Of a stretch of 64,000 nucleotides of DNA, positions 40,148 to 50,899 are shown piece after piece; within the stretch, counting starts at the first letter, position 1, and each line of letters starts with the position of its first letter. Both the position numbers and the translations under genes were made by a program. The stretch covers positions 1 through 64,000 of the forward strand of contig JAAEAF010006023.1 of NCBI GenBank assembly GCA_011037195.1, written 5' to 3'. The notes under the pieces were generated by a model. It was not told where the DNA came from and did no database searches. It saw nothing but the letters and a program-made list of their open reading frames with translations. This DNA comes from Triatoma infestans. Its lineage: Eukaryota > Arthropoda > Insecta > Hemiptera > Reduviidae.

Positions 40148-40760
40148 AGTAAGAGAAGGTCCGTGTGGTTTGAGAAACTAGAGATTTTTCTTTTTGGATT
40201 ATGAGATCAGTCTCATTTTGTCGCCCCAAATCGCCCTAGATCTATTCACGCTTATGTAAACATGGAAGAACCATATTTCAAGTGTGTGCAGTCGTATCAT
40301 AGGAAAATGCAACAATAAACTTGGCCAAACACCACCCCAAGACACATACCACTTACAGCTATTGTAACAAAGTACATGCAACAGGTGTGTTACCATGTGT
40401 AAAGAGATTTACTCTGATGGTGGGGATAAATGGGACATGCAAGATTCTGTGGCCAGCATTACGTGCCTCACCCGACCCCCACTCGACATAAAGTGTTAAA
40501 ACAAAAAAAAATCTAGTGTGAACCCCACACACACACACACACCACTTTACCTTATACTACGATTAATACAATTATTGTATGAACTGATAAATTGTTATTA
40601 AACATTAAATTTTACTTATTTGTCATATAAAGAGGTGGTGTGGGGAGACAAGTACCAACCTACCACCTAAAGCAGGTAGGAAAGTAAAGAGCGTACCAGT
40701 AAGATAGAAACAACCCCCATTGAAATTAAACGCTACAAATTCCGCAAAACTATTAATAAA
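40148..40760. other. No recognised gene
   Basis: Mixed composition, with an ACACACACACACACACCAC run at 40528-40546 near an A-head-like AAAATCTAGTGTGAACCCCA (40506-40525). No protein family is recognised. Confidence 0.4.
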
Positions 40761-41623
40761 TCTGGTGTGAAACACTCACACAACTTTCTCTTACTCCAGT
40801 TCTCAAAATTATAATTGACAAATTTCATAGTTTGTGTACCAAATTTGAATGAAATTCGTCGAAAACTGAAAAAACTTTCAGTAAAAGCGCCCTTTTGGTT
40901 TACTAATTTTCTTGAAACTGAATTTCAGCCATCTATTTATTTCTAATTAATTATGTTTGGATGATAGAATTGTATAATCAACTATGATAGCACTTTAGAG
41001 AAAAACATAACCCCACCCCTCCCCTAAAAGTGCCCTTAAAAGAATTTTCCCAAAGAAATGTTTTAAATAAAAGATGTAGAGCTTTGCATGTTTAATTTAT
41101 ATATGAAGTTTCAAAAAAATCGTCGAAGCCATTTTTGAGAAAATTGCGAAAAAGAGAATAAATCATTTAATAAAGTGGTAAAGTAAACGCACTTCCGGTT
41201 ATCCAATTTTTTTCAGACTCGGAATTTCAACAACATATTTAATTCTAATTAACATTATTTAGATGACAGAATTGTCTAATAAACTGAAATAGCACTTTAG
41301 ATGGAAACCTAACTCCATCCCAAAAGTGCCCTTCATTGCATTTTCCCGGATAAATGTTTTAAATAGAAGTTGTAGCTCTTTAAATGTGTGGTTGATATTT
41401 CAAGTTCAAAGAAAATCGTCGGAGCCATTTTTGAGAAAATCGCAAAAAGTAAAAAATCCAACTAGCAAAGTGGTACTTCCGGTTGAGGAATTTTGACAGA
41501 TAACGTAGTGTCAGAACCCATGGTGGTACCTAAACGGAATATCAAGTTTCAACTTTCTACGGTTTTTCTACGATTTTTCGTTTTTGAGCTATGCTGTTCA
41601 CATACATACATACACACACACAC
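40761..41623 (+). repeat. Repeat family A, cut by assembly gap
   Basis: Head CTGGTGTGAAACACTCACAC, terminal ACTTTCTCTTACTCCAGTTC, three sub-repeats, then the GAGCTATGCTGTTCACATAC segment and a CA run where the sequence stops at the gap. The 3' end is presumably within the gap. Confidence 0.85.
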
Positions 41624-42184
41624 NNNNNNNNNNNNNNNNNNNNNNNNNNNNNNNNNNNNNNNNNNNNNNNNNNNNNNNNNNNNNNNNNNNNNNNNNNNNN
41701 NNNNNNNNNNNNNNNNNNNNNNNNNNNNNNNNNNNNNNNNNNNNNNNNNNNNNNNNNNNNNNNNNNNNNNNNNNNNNNNNNNNNNNNNNNNNNNNNNNNN
41801 NNNNNNNNNNNNNNNNNNNNNNNNNNNNNNNNNNNNNNNNNNNNNNNNNNNNNNNNNNNNNNNNNNNNNNNNNNNNNNNNNNNNNNNNNNNNNNNNNNNN
41901 NNNNNNNNNNNNNNNNNNNNNNNNNNNNNNNNNNNNNNNNNNNNNNNNNNNNNNNNNNNNNNNNNNNNNNNNNNNNNNNNNNNNNNNNNNNNNNNNNNNN
42001 NNNNNNNNNNNNNNNNNNNNNNNNNNNNNNNNNNNNNNNNNNNNNNNNNNNNNNNNNNNNNNNNNNNNNNNNNNNNNNNNNNNNNNNNNNNNNNNNNNNN
42101 NNNNNNNNNNNNNNNNNNNNNNNNNNNNNNNNNNNNNNNNNNNNNNNNNNNNNNNNNNNNNNNNNNNNNNNNNNNNNNNNNNNN
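41624..42184. other. Assembly gap (561 N)
   Basis: A run of 561 undetermined bases. Open frames that cross it are artefacts of translating N. The left side is the CA-repeat part of repeat A and the right side is the tip of a family I arm, so repeats probably caused the gap. Confidence 0.98.
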
Positions 42185-43110
42185 GTTACGACCGCTGTAT
42201 TCAATGTTGTAAATTGGATGTTGAGGTTCGGTCATACAAAAGAACTCTTTTTAAATTTCTACCGACGTTTCGGAAAATATATTGCCTTCTTCAGGGTCTG
42301 TACAAAGGTTTTAATACAAATCAATAAAAAATAGAAACAACATAAAATATGAACTTAAAATAAATATTTTTTAAAATAAACTATATAAATAAATAAATAA
42401 AAAGTATGATATATATATAGCACATTTAAATTTATTTTAAACTATTGTTGTAGAACAGATCAATATTAAACTAAATCACAACTATTGAAACTTTGACAAT
42501 ATGTGGTATATATAAGAGTAAAGTATGGAAATAACTTAGGAAATGTACTTACAAAAATTTTCAGTTAGAATTATTTACAGACTCTAGTTAAACCTGTGAC
42601 ATACCATCACCAAGTGTTATACGGACATTGGATGGGTCAATTGGAATGGGACATTGTTGATGGAGAGAATTTTAGTGTTTTCTATGTCAAATTCTCAAAA
42701 TCTCTAAAATTCTCTCTATCAACATTAATAATAAAAAAAAGAAATATATTGGAAATGATTCATATTAAAAAAAGATAAATTCGCTATCAATTTTAGAACA
42801 GAGACCAAAAACCTATCCCTCAGTTATAACAATCTCCTGGAATTTCCAAAACAACATACAGACTAAGACACGGTTTTCCCATTCGCTCTCCTAGCTCTTT
42901 ATAAACCTTGACCCATCCAACGTCCGTAACGTTCATATTTTATGTTTGTTTTTCTATTTTTTTTTTCTGATTTGCATTAAAACCTTTGTACAGACCCCGA
43001 AGAAGGCTATAAATTTGCGCGAAACGTTGGTAGAAATTTAAAAAGACATGATGGAGTCATTTACCAAAGACCGATGGCTTGGTAAGACCGAACCTCAACA
43101 TTTCAATTTA
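42185..43110. mobile_element. Foldback family I, two-arm copy
   Basis: The left arm starts GTTACGACCGCTGTATTCAA and includes TCTACCGACGTTTCGG and GCCTTCTTCAGGGTCTGTAC. The right arm (42965-43110) is its inverse: GTACAGACCCCGAAGAAGGC, GCGAAACGTTGGTAGAAATT and GACCGAACCTCAACATTTCA. The centre (42655-42720) contains GGAGAGAATTTTAGTGTTTT and CTAAAATTCTCTCTATC, itself near-palindromic. There is no coding region. The second copy, at 61200-63150, has an RT fragment in its centre. Confidence 0.75.
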
Positions 43111-43522
43111 CCAAATATATTTTTAATTTTGATTTGTTTATTTTTATTAATTATTTTTGTGCATGTATGTGTGTGGGTGTGTGTATATTTGAACAGAATA
43201 TCTCAAAAAAAGAAAAGTCGAGGGAACCTTCAAAACTTGGCATTTCGTGCAGGCACTACCACCGGCGGTATGAGATACCAAGGAGTTCGGGCAAAATTCA
43301 TTGACTAGATATATTCAACTTTACTGATTATTTTTTTCAGTTTTGTGTTATTTTTTTTAAAAAATGGCTTCAACGATTTTCTTCAAACTTCGTAAACTAT
43401 CTATACACTTAAATATTTACGAGATTTTCGATTTTTTTTTTTAATTTTGTGGAAAACGGTTACAACGAGTTTCTTTCAACTTGGAATGCTTGCTGCATAA
43501 ATGGAAACGTATCACATTTATC

Positions 43523-45105
43523 CTAACCAGCTTCCTCCATTCCTCTCGATCATGGGCTTTAAAAGGTCATCTACACAAGCCCATGTTCCTCAGGTCCGCC
43601 TCCACATCTCGAGCACCTCCTACGAGGCTCCCTCGATGGAGTCGATCCCACCCCCGGACCGTGCCATAAAGGGAAGCTTCTGGGCAAGCGTTCCTGTTCC
43701 ATCCGCTCCACATGACCCAACCACCTATGGCGTCCTTGTTTAATGAAGGCTACGAGGTCCCCGGTTCCTGGTAAAGATCCTTCAAATCTACATTCGACCT
43801 AATCCTCTCCACCGATCTCGCTCCTTCACTGGCTCCGTAAATCTTTCTGAGGATCTTCCTCTCCCAGACATTCCGAGCCCGCTCATCTTCCCATTATCAA
43901 TACCCACGTCTCACTTGCACAAGTAACTACTAGTCCTATCACCGTCTTTGCCCGCAAGGGGTATCTGTTGCATGCAGATACTTGGGGAGTAGCGATCCCC
44001 ACGGATTACCACAGCGTCAGTACTCCATGCACCATCAGAACAGTACACAATACACTTACAACTACATACGCACTCTACACTTTACAGACAAGGACAAAAA
44101 CTCAGTACACAAATTAGGGTTCCGCCCCTAGTTAATTGGCGAAAGCCAAGGCGAGAAAGAAGGGATAGCTCAGTGGTAGTAAGCTGACTAAGCAACGCGG
44201 AGGTCCCGGGTTCGAAGCCAGCATGCTGCCCTTAGATTTTTTCTTTCTAGGATCCTCCATAACTCACTGTCCGGTGATGGGCAGTGTTGTCTGTAACTAG
44301 AGAATGCTGCTTGGAGGCCGGCTGTGCATTGGAGAAGGCTCCGGGGGGGGCAAAATAGATCTTTCAGGTCGCAGTGCAATAATCCCCTACAACAATCTAA
44401 ATCAGCGTTTTATATACCAGTAGCTTTGCACGTCTAGATAACGCTTTAAAGCGCAACACATTGTGAATCGTGAAATAGCATCAATTGCTTGCCGCGATTT
44501 TCACCTTAATGTCCAGAGCTAAGGTCATTCTGCTCGGTAACAACCGCACCTTAAATATTTGAAGCCTTTTACCCTCGCAAATTTTATAGTTCATCATCTC
44601 GATGAAATCTTCTACGTTGCCCGGTTTTTTTTTTTTTTTGCGGTTTTCATGTATATTGTCTTATCCCGCATTTATTTGTAAACCGGGCTTATTTTGCCGC
44701 TTTCTCAAATTCCTGAAAAGCTCCAGCTAAGGCATTCATATTGCGCGATGTTATAACCACATCATCGGCGTAGAGTGAGACGATTATAAATAGTCCCATG
44801 TGAGTTTGCGCGTACAGCCCTTATTGCTAGTTCTAGGGCCATATTAAATAAAATGGGTGAAAGAGGATCCCCCCCCCCTGCCTAAGGCCTGTGTTCACTC
44901 AAACTTCTCGGACAGTTTTCCCTGAATCTTTACACGGCATCTGGTGCTTTCTAGAGTCATTCTGGATAGTCTAATTAATTTCTCCAGTATTCCCAAGGAT
45001 CAAAGTCCCATCCAGAGTCTATTTCTGTCCACACTGTCGTACGCTTGTCTGAAGTCCACAAACAGGTGGTGTAGAGTGACATTGAACTCCCCCCCATGTC
45101 TTTTC
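43523..45105 (-). pseudogene. RTE-like LINE RT, minus strand, split by chimeric SINE
   Basis: Minus-strand RT sequence from the right: LHHLFVDFRQAYDSVDRNRL, an LSRG/DPLSP region broken by a C10 run at 44869-44878, SLYADDVVI (the YADD active site, complement ~44766-44780), a C-terminal KTVIR...-like thumb, and IKQGRHRWLGHVERMEQERL (complement ~43660-43720), a very characteristic RTE/endonuclease-RT tail motif. The inserted chimeric SINE (43948-44414) splits the thumb. The order and motifs match 61955-62830 closely. Frameshifts and the insertion make it a pseudogene. Confidence 0.75.
43948..44414 (+). mobile_element. Chimeric SINE, uninterrupted copy
   Basis: It runs from TTTGCCCGCAAGGGGTATCT through TGGGGAGTAGCGATCCCCAC and AGTACACAAATTAGGGTTCC to the tRNA-like head: A box GATAGCTCAGTGGTAGTAAG and B box GTCCCGGGTTCGAAGCC (44163-44220). 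Then comes the body, CTCACTGTCCGGTGATGGGC and GGCCGGCTGTGCATTGGAGA. The ~210 bp 5' of the tRNA-like head are shared with the copy at 5026-6311, so the extension travels with the SINE. The TSD here is not clear. Confidence 0.7.
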
Positions 45106-45380
45106 AAACATTGAAACTTTTTTCAAAAAAAAAAAAATAATAAAAAATTGATTTTAGAGAGGTATTGAGGGTCTGTCAGTGAGTTTAAATTTAAATTTGC
45201 ACAAGCTTTGTTGGTTTTAACATAGAGCGCTCTAAATGAGGCCGCTCAAGAATACAAGTATAGTCCCCACCACCATATTTATAGCTGGCCTAACTAAATA
45301 TTATAATGTTGGATTATAAAGAAAATTTTTTGATTAAATTTTAAGAAATGTGTGAGTATTCCAGACCAGATAATATGTAT

Positions 45381-45889
45381 ATATATTTATGAATTTTAAT
45401 ATCATTAAATCGACCTTTTAATTTTACTTGAGGGAAACTTCTTTGATACCGCCTTACTTTTCTCTCTTGCCCCTCTCCAGCACCTCATATCCCTCTGGCA
45501 CCACCTCACGCCCCTCTCTGTATATACACCATTTTTTTTATCTTACTGGGCCCCGTCCCCACCTTTGTGGGAAAATGTTAATGACTTATTCCTGTCAAAG
45601 GTCAGGTCCTTCCTTTTAGGTTGCTTTTTTAGGTATTCTGTCATTAGAATCTAAAGTTAGAAGCCAAACGGTTCCCTGCCAGCAAAAGGGAGCGCACTCT
45701 GACGGGCCAAGTATTTCTTGGCCTCTTCGGCTTTAATAATTAATTGTTTTTTTTTTTTCCCCCGATTTTAAAGCAATAACTAGAAAGTTTCTTTTTCTTT
45801 ATAGAACACAAAATTTAAAAAAAAAAAACAAAAAAAACACAAATAATACAGCTCCTTTCACAACATCTCAATGTGAAGTTATTCGGAGA
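45381..45889. other. No recognised gene
   Basis: Contains a short frame (45428-45619) rich in serine and proline, CCTGTCAAAGGTCAGGTCC, and A-rich and T-rich tracts near 45745 and 45815. No family recognised. Confidence 0.35.
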
Positions 45890-46062
45890 AATATCTGGTT
45901 GTGAAATACTCACAAGCTTTCTCTTACTCATCTTAATATGATTATATTTTTATTTATTTATTGGGCTTTAATCATACAAAGATTGGTAAGTAAAATATCC
46001 ACCACCGTGGCTATTTCAACTAAACATTGTTAACTTTGCAATTTTAAAGAATATTTTTTAAT

Positions 46063-46970
46063 TTGATTGATTGATTGATTGATTTTTTTATTTGTTAAAG
46101 AATATTCTTATACAAATTTTGAGTCTGGCTCAGTTAATATACAATACAACAAAATAAAGTAGAAAGAAATAATAATAATGCTTACGATTCGAAAAGACAA
46201 TTAATTACAAGATTAAGTAATTCAAAAGCTATTGTAAAAAGGGACGATAAACATGGTCCTTTAAAGAAAATAAATAAATAAATTAAATAAATCAAAATAA
46301 GTAAATATAAAATCAAACAAAATCGTTACTTCTTAACATCTCCACTAAATAACAATAAACATCATTTAATTTTACTAGATTGTTATAATTCAGGATACTC
46401 TCCACATTTTGTAAATTATCATCATGAACTCTTTATCATCAATTATCTCTATAAATCTTTGTATGTAACGCTGGCGGTAGTCACAATAACCAGGACAGAT
46501 TAAAAACAAGATGCTCCAAAACATTGCCTATAACTTTATTACACAATTTACAAATTTCATCTGCTTTGAAAATATACATTTTCCCTTTTATATAAAACCT
46601 TATAAAGTCATCATTTGCAACCCTCAATTGGCTGACTATCCTTATTTTTTTCAAAACTTGTACAAAAATTTTATATAATCCTCAGGCTCAAAACATTTAA
46701 AATTAAAAACTCTACGATAGAAAGGCAGATAATTTGTGTTAATAATACTATTTAAATCAACCGATAACAAATTATTATTAAACTTCTGCAACAAGTTCTT
46801 CCTGTTCTCTATTAGATATCTTATATCCGACGTAGTAAAAAATTCAAAGTGTGGATCTCCCACATTTTCTGCAAGACATATTACTTGGCTCACCCAGTTA
46901 TAATTGACATCAGCACAGACGGAATGAAGCTTGCAAAGTGCTCTAAAGCAGTGTTTTAACAAATTATTTT
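46063..46970 (-). pseudogene. LINE J, ORF2 C-terminal part, minus strand
   Basis: The minus-strand frame 46651-46962 reads FRALCKLHSVCADVNYNWVS, QVICLAEN and NSIINTNYLPFYRRVFNF. After a frameshift it continues KIRIVSQLRVANDDFIRFYI, KGKMYIFKADEICKLCNK and VLEHLVF (complement 46500-46650), with the CxxC...H knuckle. These are the same blocks in the same order as 2587-3412. The 3' end on the minus strand is a (TCAA)n-like tail, seen as GATTGATTGATTGATT at 46065-46084. A target duplication of about 10 bp (AATATTTTTT) is plausible but lies in low-complexity DNA. Stops and frameshifts make it inactive. Confidence 0.7.
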
Positions 46971-47019
46971 AATATTTTTTTTTAATTAAATTATATTATT
47001 TGGAGTAAGAGAGAAAGTC

Positions 47020-47255
47020 AGGGAAGGGATTAGCTCAGTGGTTAGCGTGTTGGACTTCTAGAGGTCCCGGGTTCGAGTCCACTGCTTACCCCTTAGATTT
47101 TTTTCTTCCTAGGAGCCTCTACAGCTCACTGTTCGGTGATGGACAGTGTTGTCTGTAGCGAGAGAACACTAACCGGAGGCCGGCAGTGCACTGAGAAGGT
47201 TCCGGGCACTAATGACCATAAATGTTGAAGCGCCTTAAATTATTAAAAAAAAAAC
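47020..47255 (+). mobile_element. tRNA-headed SINE, short form, with TSD
   Basis: A-box-like GATTAGCTCAGTGGTTAGCG and B box GGTCCCGGGTTCGAGTCCAC lie at 47028-47080. The body is CACTGTTCGGTGATGGACAG, AGGCCGGCAGTGCACTGAGA and a poly(A) tail to 47254. AGAAAGTC occurs at 47012-47019 and 47256-47263. The intact A and B boxes would allow RNA polymerase III transcription, but the anticodon region does not fold as a clean tRNA, so this is a SINE and not a tRNA gene. Confidence 0.8.
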
Positions 47256-47400
47256 AGAAAGTCGTATGAGTGTTTCACACCCAATTTTTATCGTATTCAT
47301 GGTGCCTCAAAACATGTATATAACTAAATTTCGAAAATCTGGCACAAATCGCAATGCTTCCTGTCACTACGGAAGTAAGAGTAAATAATAAACAGTTGTT

Positions 47401-47989
47401 GCTTGGTCCCGTATCCCTTAAAATATTCAGTGTTATAATTCAATATATTTTGAATTGAATAAATAAAATTTGCATACATATATTATACTTTATCAATATG
47501 CGGTGGTTCAATGGTGGGCAATTATTTTAGATTTGCGGTTACTGATTTTTTTTTTTTTGTGGTCTTCTATTTAAAATTACTTATTATTGTTTTAATTTAA
47601 TTTATAATATAGAAAACATAGAGTCACCATGTATCCACAACCCCTTGGTTTAGACGCAGAAAAATAAACTTTCTGGTTAGAAAATTGGTCTTTGGCACAT
47701 TCTTAAACAATTTTATGGGCTGGCCAAAAAAAATGGTAGTAGGATTTATATATGAATACCAGAGTGAGAATCGTATGGTAATGCCCATTTTCTAGAATTT
47801 AAAATCCCCAAAAAACCCCCCAATAAATAAATTTCCCTTTAAAAACACTTTGTTCTTTAAAGAACTTTGAACTCTTTCAACACACTATGTTCTTTAAATT
47901 TAGAATTCAAAGCAATGCTTCTAATATATATTAATATTTTAGCCTAACATTAATAATAAAAGCTTACAAGAGAAGTATATGATATAAAT
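47401..47989. other. No recognised gene
   Basis: AT-rich and low in complexity. AAAAAACCCCCCAATAAATA occurs near 47812. Nothing is identified before the LINE J segment. Confidence 0.4.
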
Positions 47990-48054
47990 ACTCAGTATAA
48001 CTGTAAGTGATTGATATAAATAAAGCACTAATTTCTTCATATAATATCCATTTT

Positions 48055-48850
48055 GTGGTCATTATCGGAAGGTCGCTGGCTGCAGTGAAAGATATTTTTA
48101 TAAAATTGAAGCGAGAGGCAAAAAGTGTCGGGCTTCAAATTAACGAGAATAAGACTAAGGTGTTGGTAGCCAGGAGAAAACTTTTGATGCATCCACCGGA
48201 GCAGTACGTCATAGGAAATTATACATTCGAAACTGTCTCCAGCTTCCCGTATTTAGGCTCCATTATAAGTGAGGTTGGATGCGAGGAAGAGGAAGTGAAA
48301 AAAAGGATAGTTGCGGGTAATAGGGCGTACTTTACTGTCGGTAAAATAATGAGTAACAGCGCGTTTCAGCCGAGGAACGAAGATTCGGATGTATAAAACG
48401 CTGGTAAGACTTCTCGTTACATACGCTAGTGAAACATGGACGTTAAGCAAGGTTTCTTACGAAAGGTTAGACAGGTTTGAGCGGAAAATGCTAAAGCGAA
48501 TCTTTGGACCGATAAGGGAGAACCGTAGCTGGAGAAGAAGGAAAAATAGAGATCTGTACGATCTATACGGGGAACCTTCAATAGTATCCTTTATAAAGTG
48601 TCAGAGGCTGAAAGGGTATGGCCATGTTTGCAGGATGCCAGAAGGCCAAATGGTAAAGAAAGTATTTCTGGGCACGCTGGCCAATAGTCGGCCAAGGGGC
48701 CGTCCCAAAACTAGGAGGTTAGATAACGTGAGGGCTGATATGAGAAGGATAGGAGTCAGTGCCCGTTTGGCCATCGATAGGGCTCAGTGGTCTATCCGTA
48801 TTGAGCAATTCAAGGACCGTCTTGGTCTGTAGCGCCGGAAGAAGAAGAAG
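48055..48850 (+). pseudogene. RTE-like LINE, RT thumb to 3' end, with TSD
   Basis: Two consecutive frames. 48061-48396 contains GLQINENKTKVLVARR and VSSFPYLGSIISEVGCEEEE. 48389-48832 contains KTLVRLLVTYASETWTLSK, RFERKMLKRIFGPIRENRSW and KGYGHVCRMPEG, then RPRGRPKTRRLDNVRADMRR. These are the RT palm/thumb and tail motifs of RTE-type endonuclease-RT elements. The last part is open to a natural stop at 48830-48832. The 3' end is (GAA)n at 48839-48850. The 12-bp TSD AATATCCATTTT lies at 48043-48054 and 48851-48862. It is 5'-truncated (no endonuclease or YADD) with one frame break, and it interrupts LINE J. Confidence 0.85.
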
Positions 48851-49394
48851 AATATCCATTTTAGAAATGTATTACCTTCCCTCTCCATTCAGCAGTCCTT
48901 ATCTTAATTTAAATATAAATTTTATAAAGTTAAAAATTTTAGCACAAATACGCTTAGCATCCAAAAAGTTCCCAGTATTATATTTAAATGGCAAAAAATA
49001 CAAATTCGAGCCGGATAAAGAGTGCACATTATGTAAATTGAAAGAACCAGATAGTTTGGAACTGTTTTTTTTCTAAATTGTTCATTGTTTAGCTCTATCC
49101 GCCAAAAATGGCTAAGTAAATATATTAATTGTTGCTCTGACCCTTTTTTTCCAGTTAACAGATATTGTGATTCGATTGAAAAAGTTAAATATATATTTTA
49201 TTATACTAAACAAGCTCTCATCTTGTGAGATAAATAAATTAATTGCTACCACGCATTCATTTATTTATTATATTAATTGTTGGGATTATAGTAATTGGGA
49301 TTATTCGGCTAATTTCAGTTATTTTTTTTTTAATTTTCTCAATAAGTGCTGTCCTAAGTAAGTAAAGTAGTAAAAGACAAGTAATGCCTATTTT

Positions 49395-49572
49395 TTCAGG
49401 CGGGCTTAACGTCCAACTACCAAATTAGGTGTCGTGGACGGGGGCGGAAGCACCTACTTTACTATTAACATTTTTTAAACAAATATAAAATTTAGCAGTT
49501 ATACGCTGGACTCGAACTGGGGTCCTCCCACTTACAAAGCCATGCTCATAACCACTACACCAACAACCGCCC
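49395..49572 (-). mobile_element. Second tRNA-headed SINE family, minus strand
   Basis: On the minus strand GGGGCGGTTGTTGGTGTAGT starts a tRNA-like head with A-box TGGTGTAGTGGTTATGAGC and B-box CCCAGTTCGAGTCCAGC. A ~100-bp body ending GTTAAGCCCGCCTG and a short A6 stretch follow. The head sequence differs from the SINE at 47020, so it is a separate family. No clear TSD. It lies in the 3' UTR of LINE J. Confidence 0.55.
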
Positions 49573-49990
49573 CAAATGCTGTCCTCTTGGTTTAGTTTAT
49601 TTTAATTTTTATGCCTATTTGGAAATTATTCATTTACAATTATATTATATTACATTATATTTATTTACATGTATCACTTTAATTTTGTAAACAGTACTAT
49701 TTACAAGATTTTTTTTCTTTTCCTCTTTTGTTTTGTTTTTTGTTTTTTTGTTTTGATTATAGTTATGTATTTCCATTTAAAATGTAAATAATTAATTTTT
49801 TGTAAATCTTAAGTATTTTATAATTATGTAAAAGATTTTTCATTTTACCTTTTTTGTATTTTTTGTTATATTGTAGCAATTTCATGCTGTAAAAAAGTGT
49901 ATTCTTTTAAAGCATAATAATAAATAAATAAAAAAATTATTATATATTAATATTTTATACTTATATATATTTATATAATAATTTTATATA

Positions 49991-50884
49991 CAGGGTGTCC
50001 CACGGTATATAGATAACGACTTTTTCTCGGAATCTAAGATAGCTAGAAAAAAACTAAAAAAATAGAAGTCCCCATAGTTTTTTGTTAGAAAACCAAATTT
50101 AATTTGCAAATTTGTTTTGGTGCTTCCAGAAGCGAGATACATGCACCAACTTCATTTTTTTCAAATGGGGAGGTGTGGTTTTTTATTTAAGGAATAGATT
50201 CCTCTATTTTTTTTGTAAGAAAAATTTACTTGAACGGTTTTTTTTCTTTGAGCGATATTTTACAAGTTATGAATGAAAACATGATTCCTATAAGAAATTT
50301 CAAAATGATATTATAACGGTTTTTTGATTGAATAAGAAGAAAAGTACTATTTTATTATAAATTTTACTCCTCATTAATTACAGATCTTGCTCGAACTGGC
50401 CCCCACCATTAGAGATGCATACACATGCTTTTTCCTGCTAATTGTACCTTACGACCAAAGAAATACATCTCTAATGGTGGAGGCCAGTTCGAGCAAGATC
50501 TGTAATTAATGAGGAGTAAATTTATAATAAAATAGTACTTTTCTTCTTATTCAATCAAAAAACCGTTATAATATCATTTTGAAATTTCTTATAAGAATCA
50601 TGTTTTCATTCATAACTTGTAAAATATCGCTCAAAGAAAAAAACCGTTCAAGTAAATTTTTCTTACAAAAAATAGAGGAATCTATTTCTTAAATAAAAAC
50701 CACACCTCCCCATTTGAAAAAATGAAGTTGGTGCCTGTATCTCGCTTCTGGAAGCACCAAAACAAATTTGCAATTAAATTTGGTTTTCTAACAAAAAAAC
50801 TCCGGGGACACGTATTTTTTAGTTTTTTTCTAGCTATCTTAGTTCCGAGAAAAAGTCGTTATCCATATACCTTGGGACACCCTG
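49991..50884. mobile_element. Palindromic MITE, 420-bp arms, TA target site
   Basis: It starts CAGGGTGTCCCACGGTATAT and ends with the inverse, ...CTTGGGACACCCTG. TA flanks both sides (49989-49990 and 50885-50886). The arms 49991-50417 and 50466-50884 pair along their whole length with few mismatches, leaving a 48-bp loop. There is no coding capacity. A TA target and CAGGG ends fit a non-autonomous Tc1/mariner-type element. The arms pair with unusually few mismatches over ~420 bp, suggesting recent formation or gene conversion. Confidence 0.85.
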
Positions 50885-50899
50885 TATATAAACATATAT

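Larger units (their letters stand above)
43111..45380 (-). repeat. Repeat B/H, reverse copy split by RTE element
   Basis: 43140-43522 runs through TATCTCAAAAAAAGAAAAGT, GGCACTACCACCGGCGGTAT, AATGGCTTCAACGATTTTCT and GCATAAATGGAAACGTATCA to CACATTTATCC. It resumes near 45110 with GAAACTTTTTTC, TTGATTTTAGAGAGGTATTG, TTTAAATTTAAATTTGCACA and CCCCACCACCATATTTATAG. The gap between holds the RTE-like LINE 43523-45105. Confidence 0.6.
45890..47400 (+). repeat. Repeat B/H copy split by LINE J and a SINE
   Basis: CTGGTTGTGAAATACTCACA, CTTTCTCTTACTCATC and AAATATCCACCACCGTGGC lead to TTTAAAGAATATTTTTTAAT at 46062. It resumes at about 46971 (AATATTTTTTTTTAATTAAA, GGAGTAAGAG) and again after the SINE (AGAAAGTCGTATGAGTGTTT ... 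GCAATGCTTCCTGTCACTAC). AATATTTTTT flanks the LINE on both sides. Confidence 0.6.
47990..49945 (+). pseudogene. LINE J, ORF2 C-terminal part and 3' UTR, split by RTE and SINE
   Basis: Plus-strand LINE J. KALISSYNIHF (48019-48054) is followed, beyond the inserted RTE element, by a frame with INFIKLKILAQIRLASKKFP, VLYLNGKKYKFEPDKECTLC and KLKEPDSLELFFF (48759-49076), i.e. the knuckle's CxxC and following residues. The domain then continues in another frame to about 49360. The 3' UTR runs to TTCTTTTAAAGCATAATAAT and an (AATA)n tail at ~49918-49935. A SINE-like unit sits in it at 49395-49572. It matches the same region at 2587-3412 and 46063-46970. Broken by insertions and frameshifts. Confidence 0.7.

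Noticed and set aside
41493..42334. Several 215-247-codon frames across the N run
   Set aside because: They consist almost entirely of undetermined bases in the assembly gap.
47028..47080. tRNA gene (good A and B boxes); also 44160-44220, 5200-5270 and 49500-49572
   Set aside because: The segments run straight into shared repeat bodies with poly(A) tails or TSDs, and the cloverleaf is poor. They are SINE heads.
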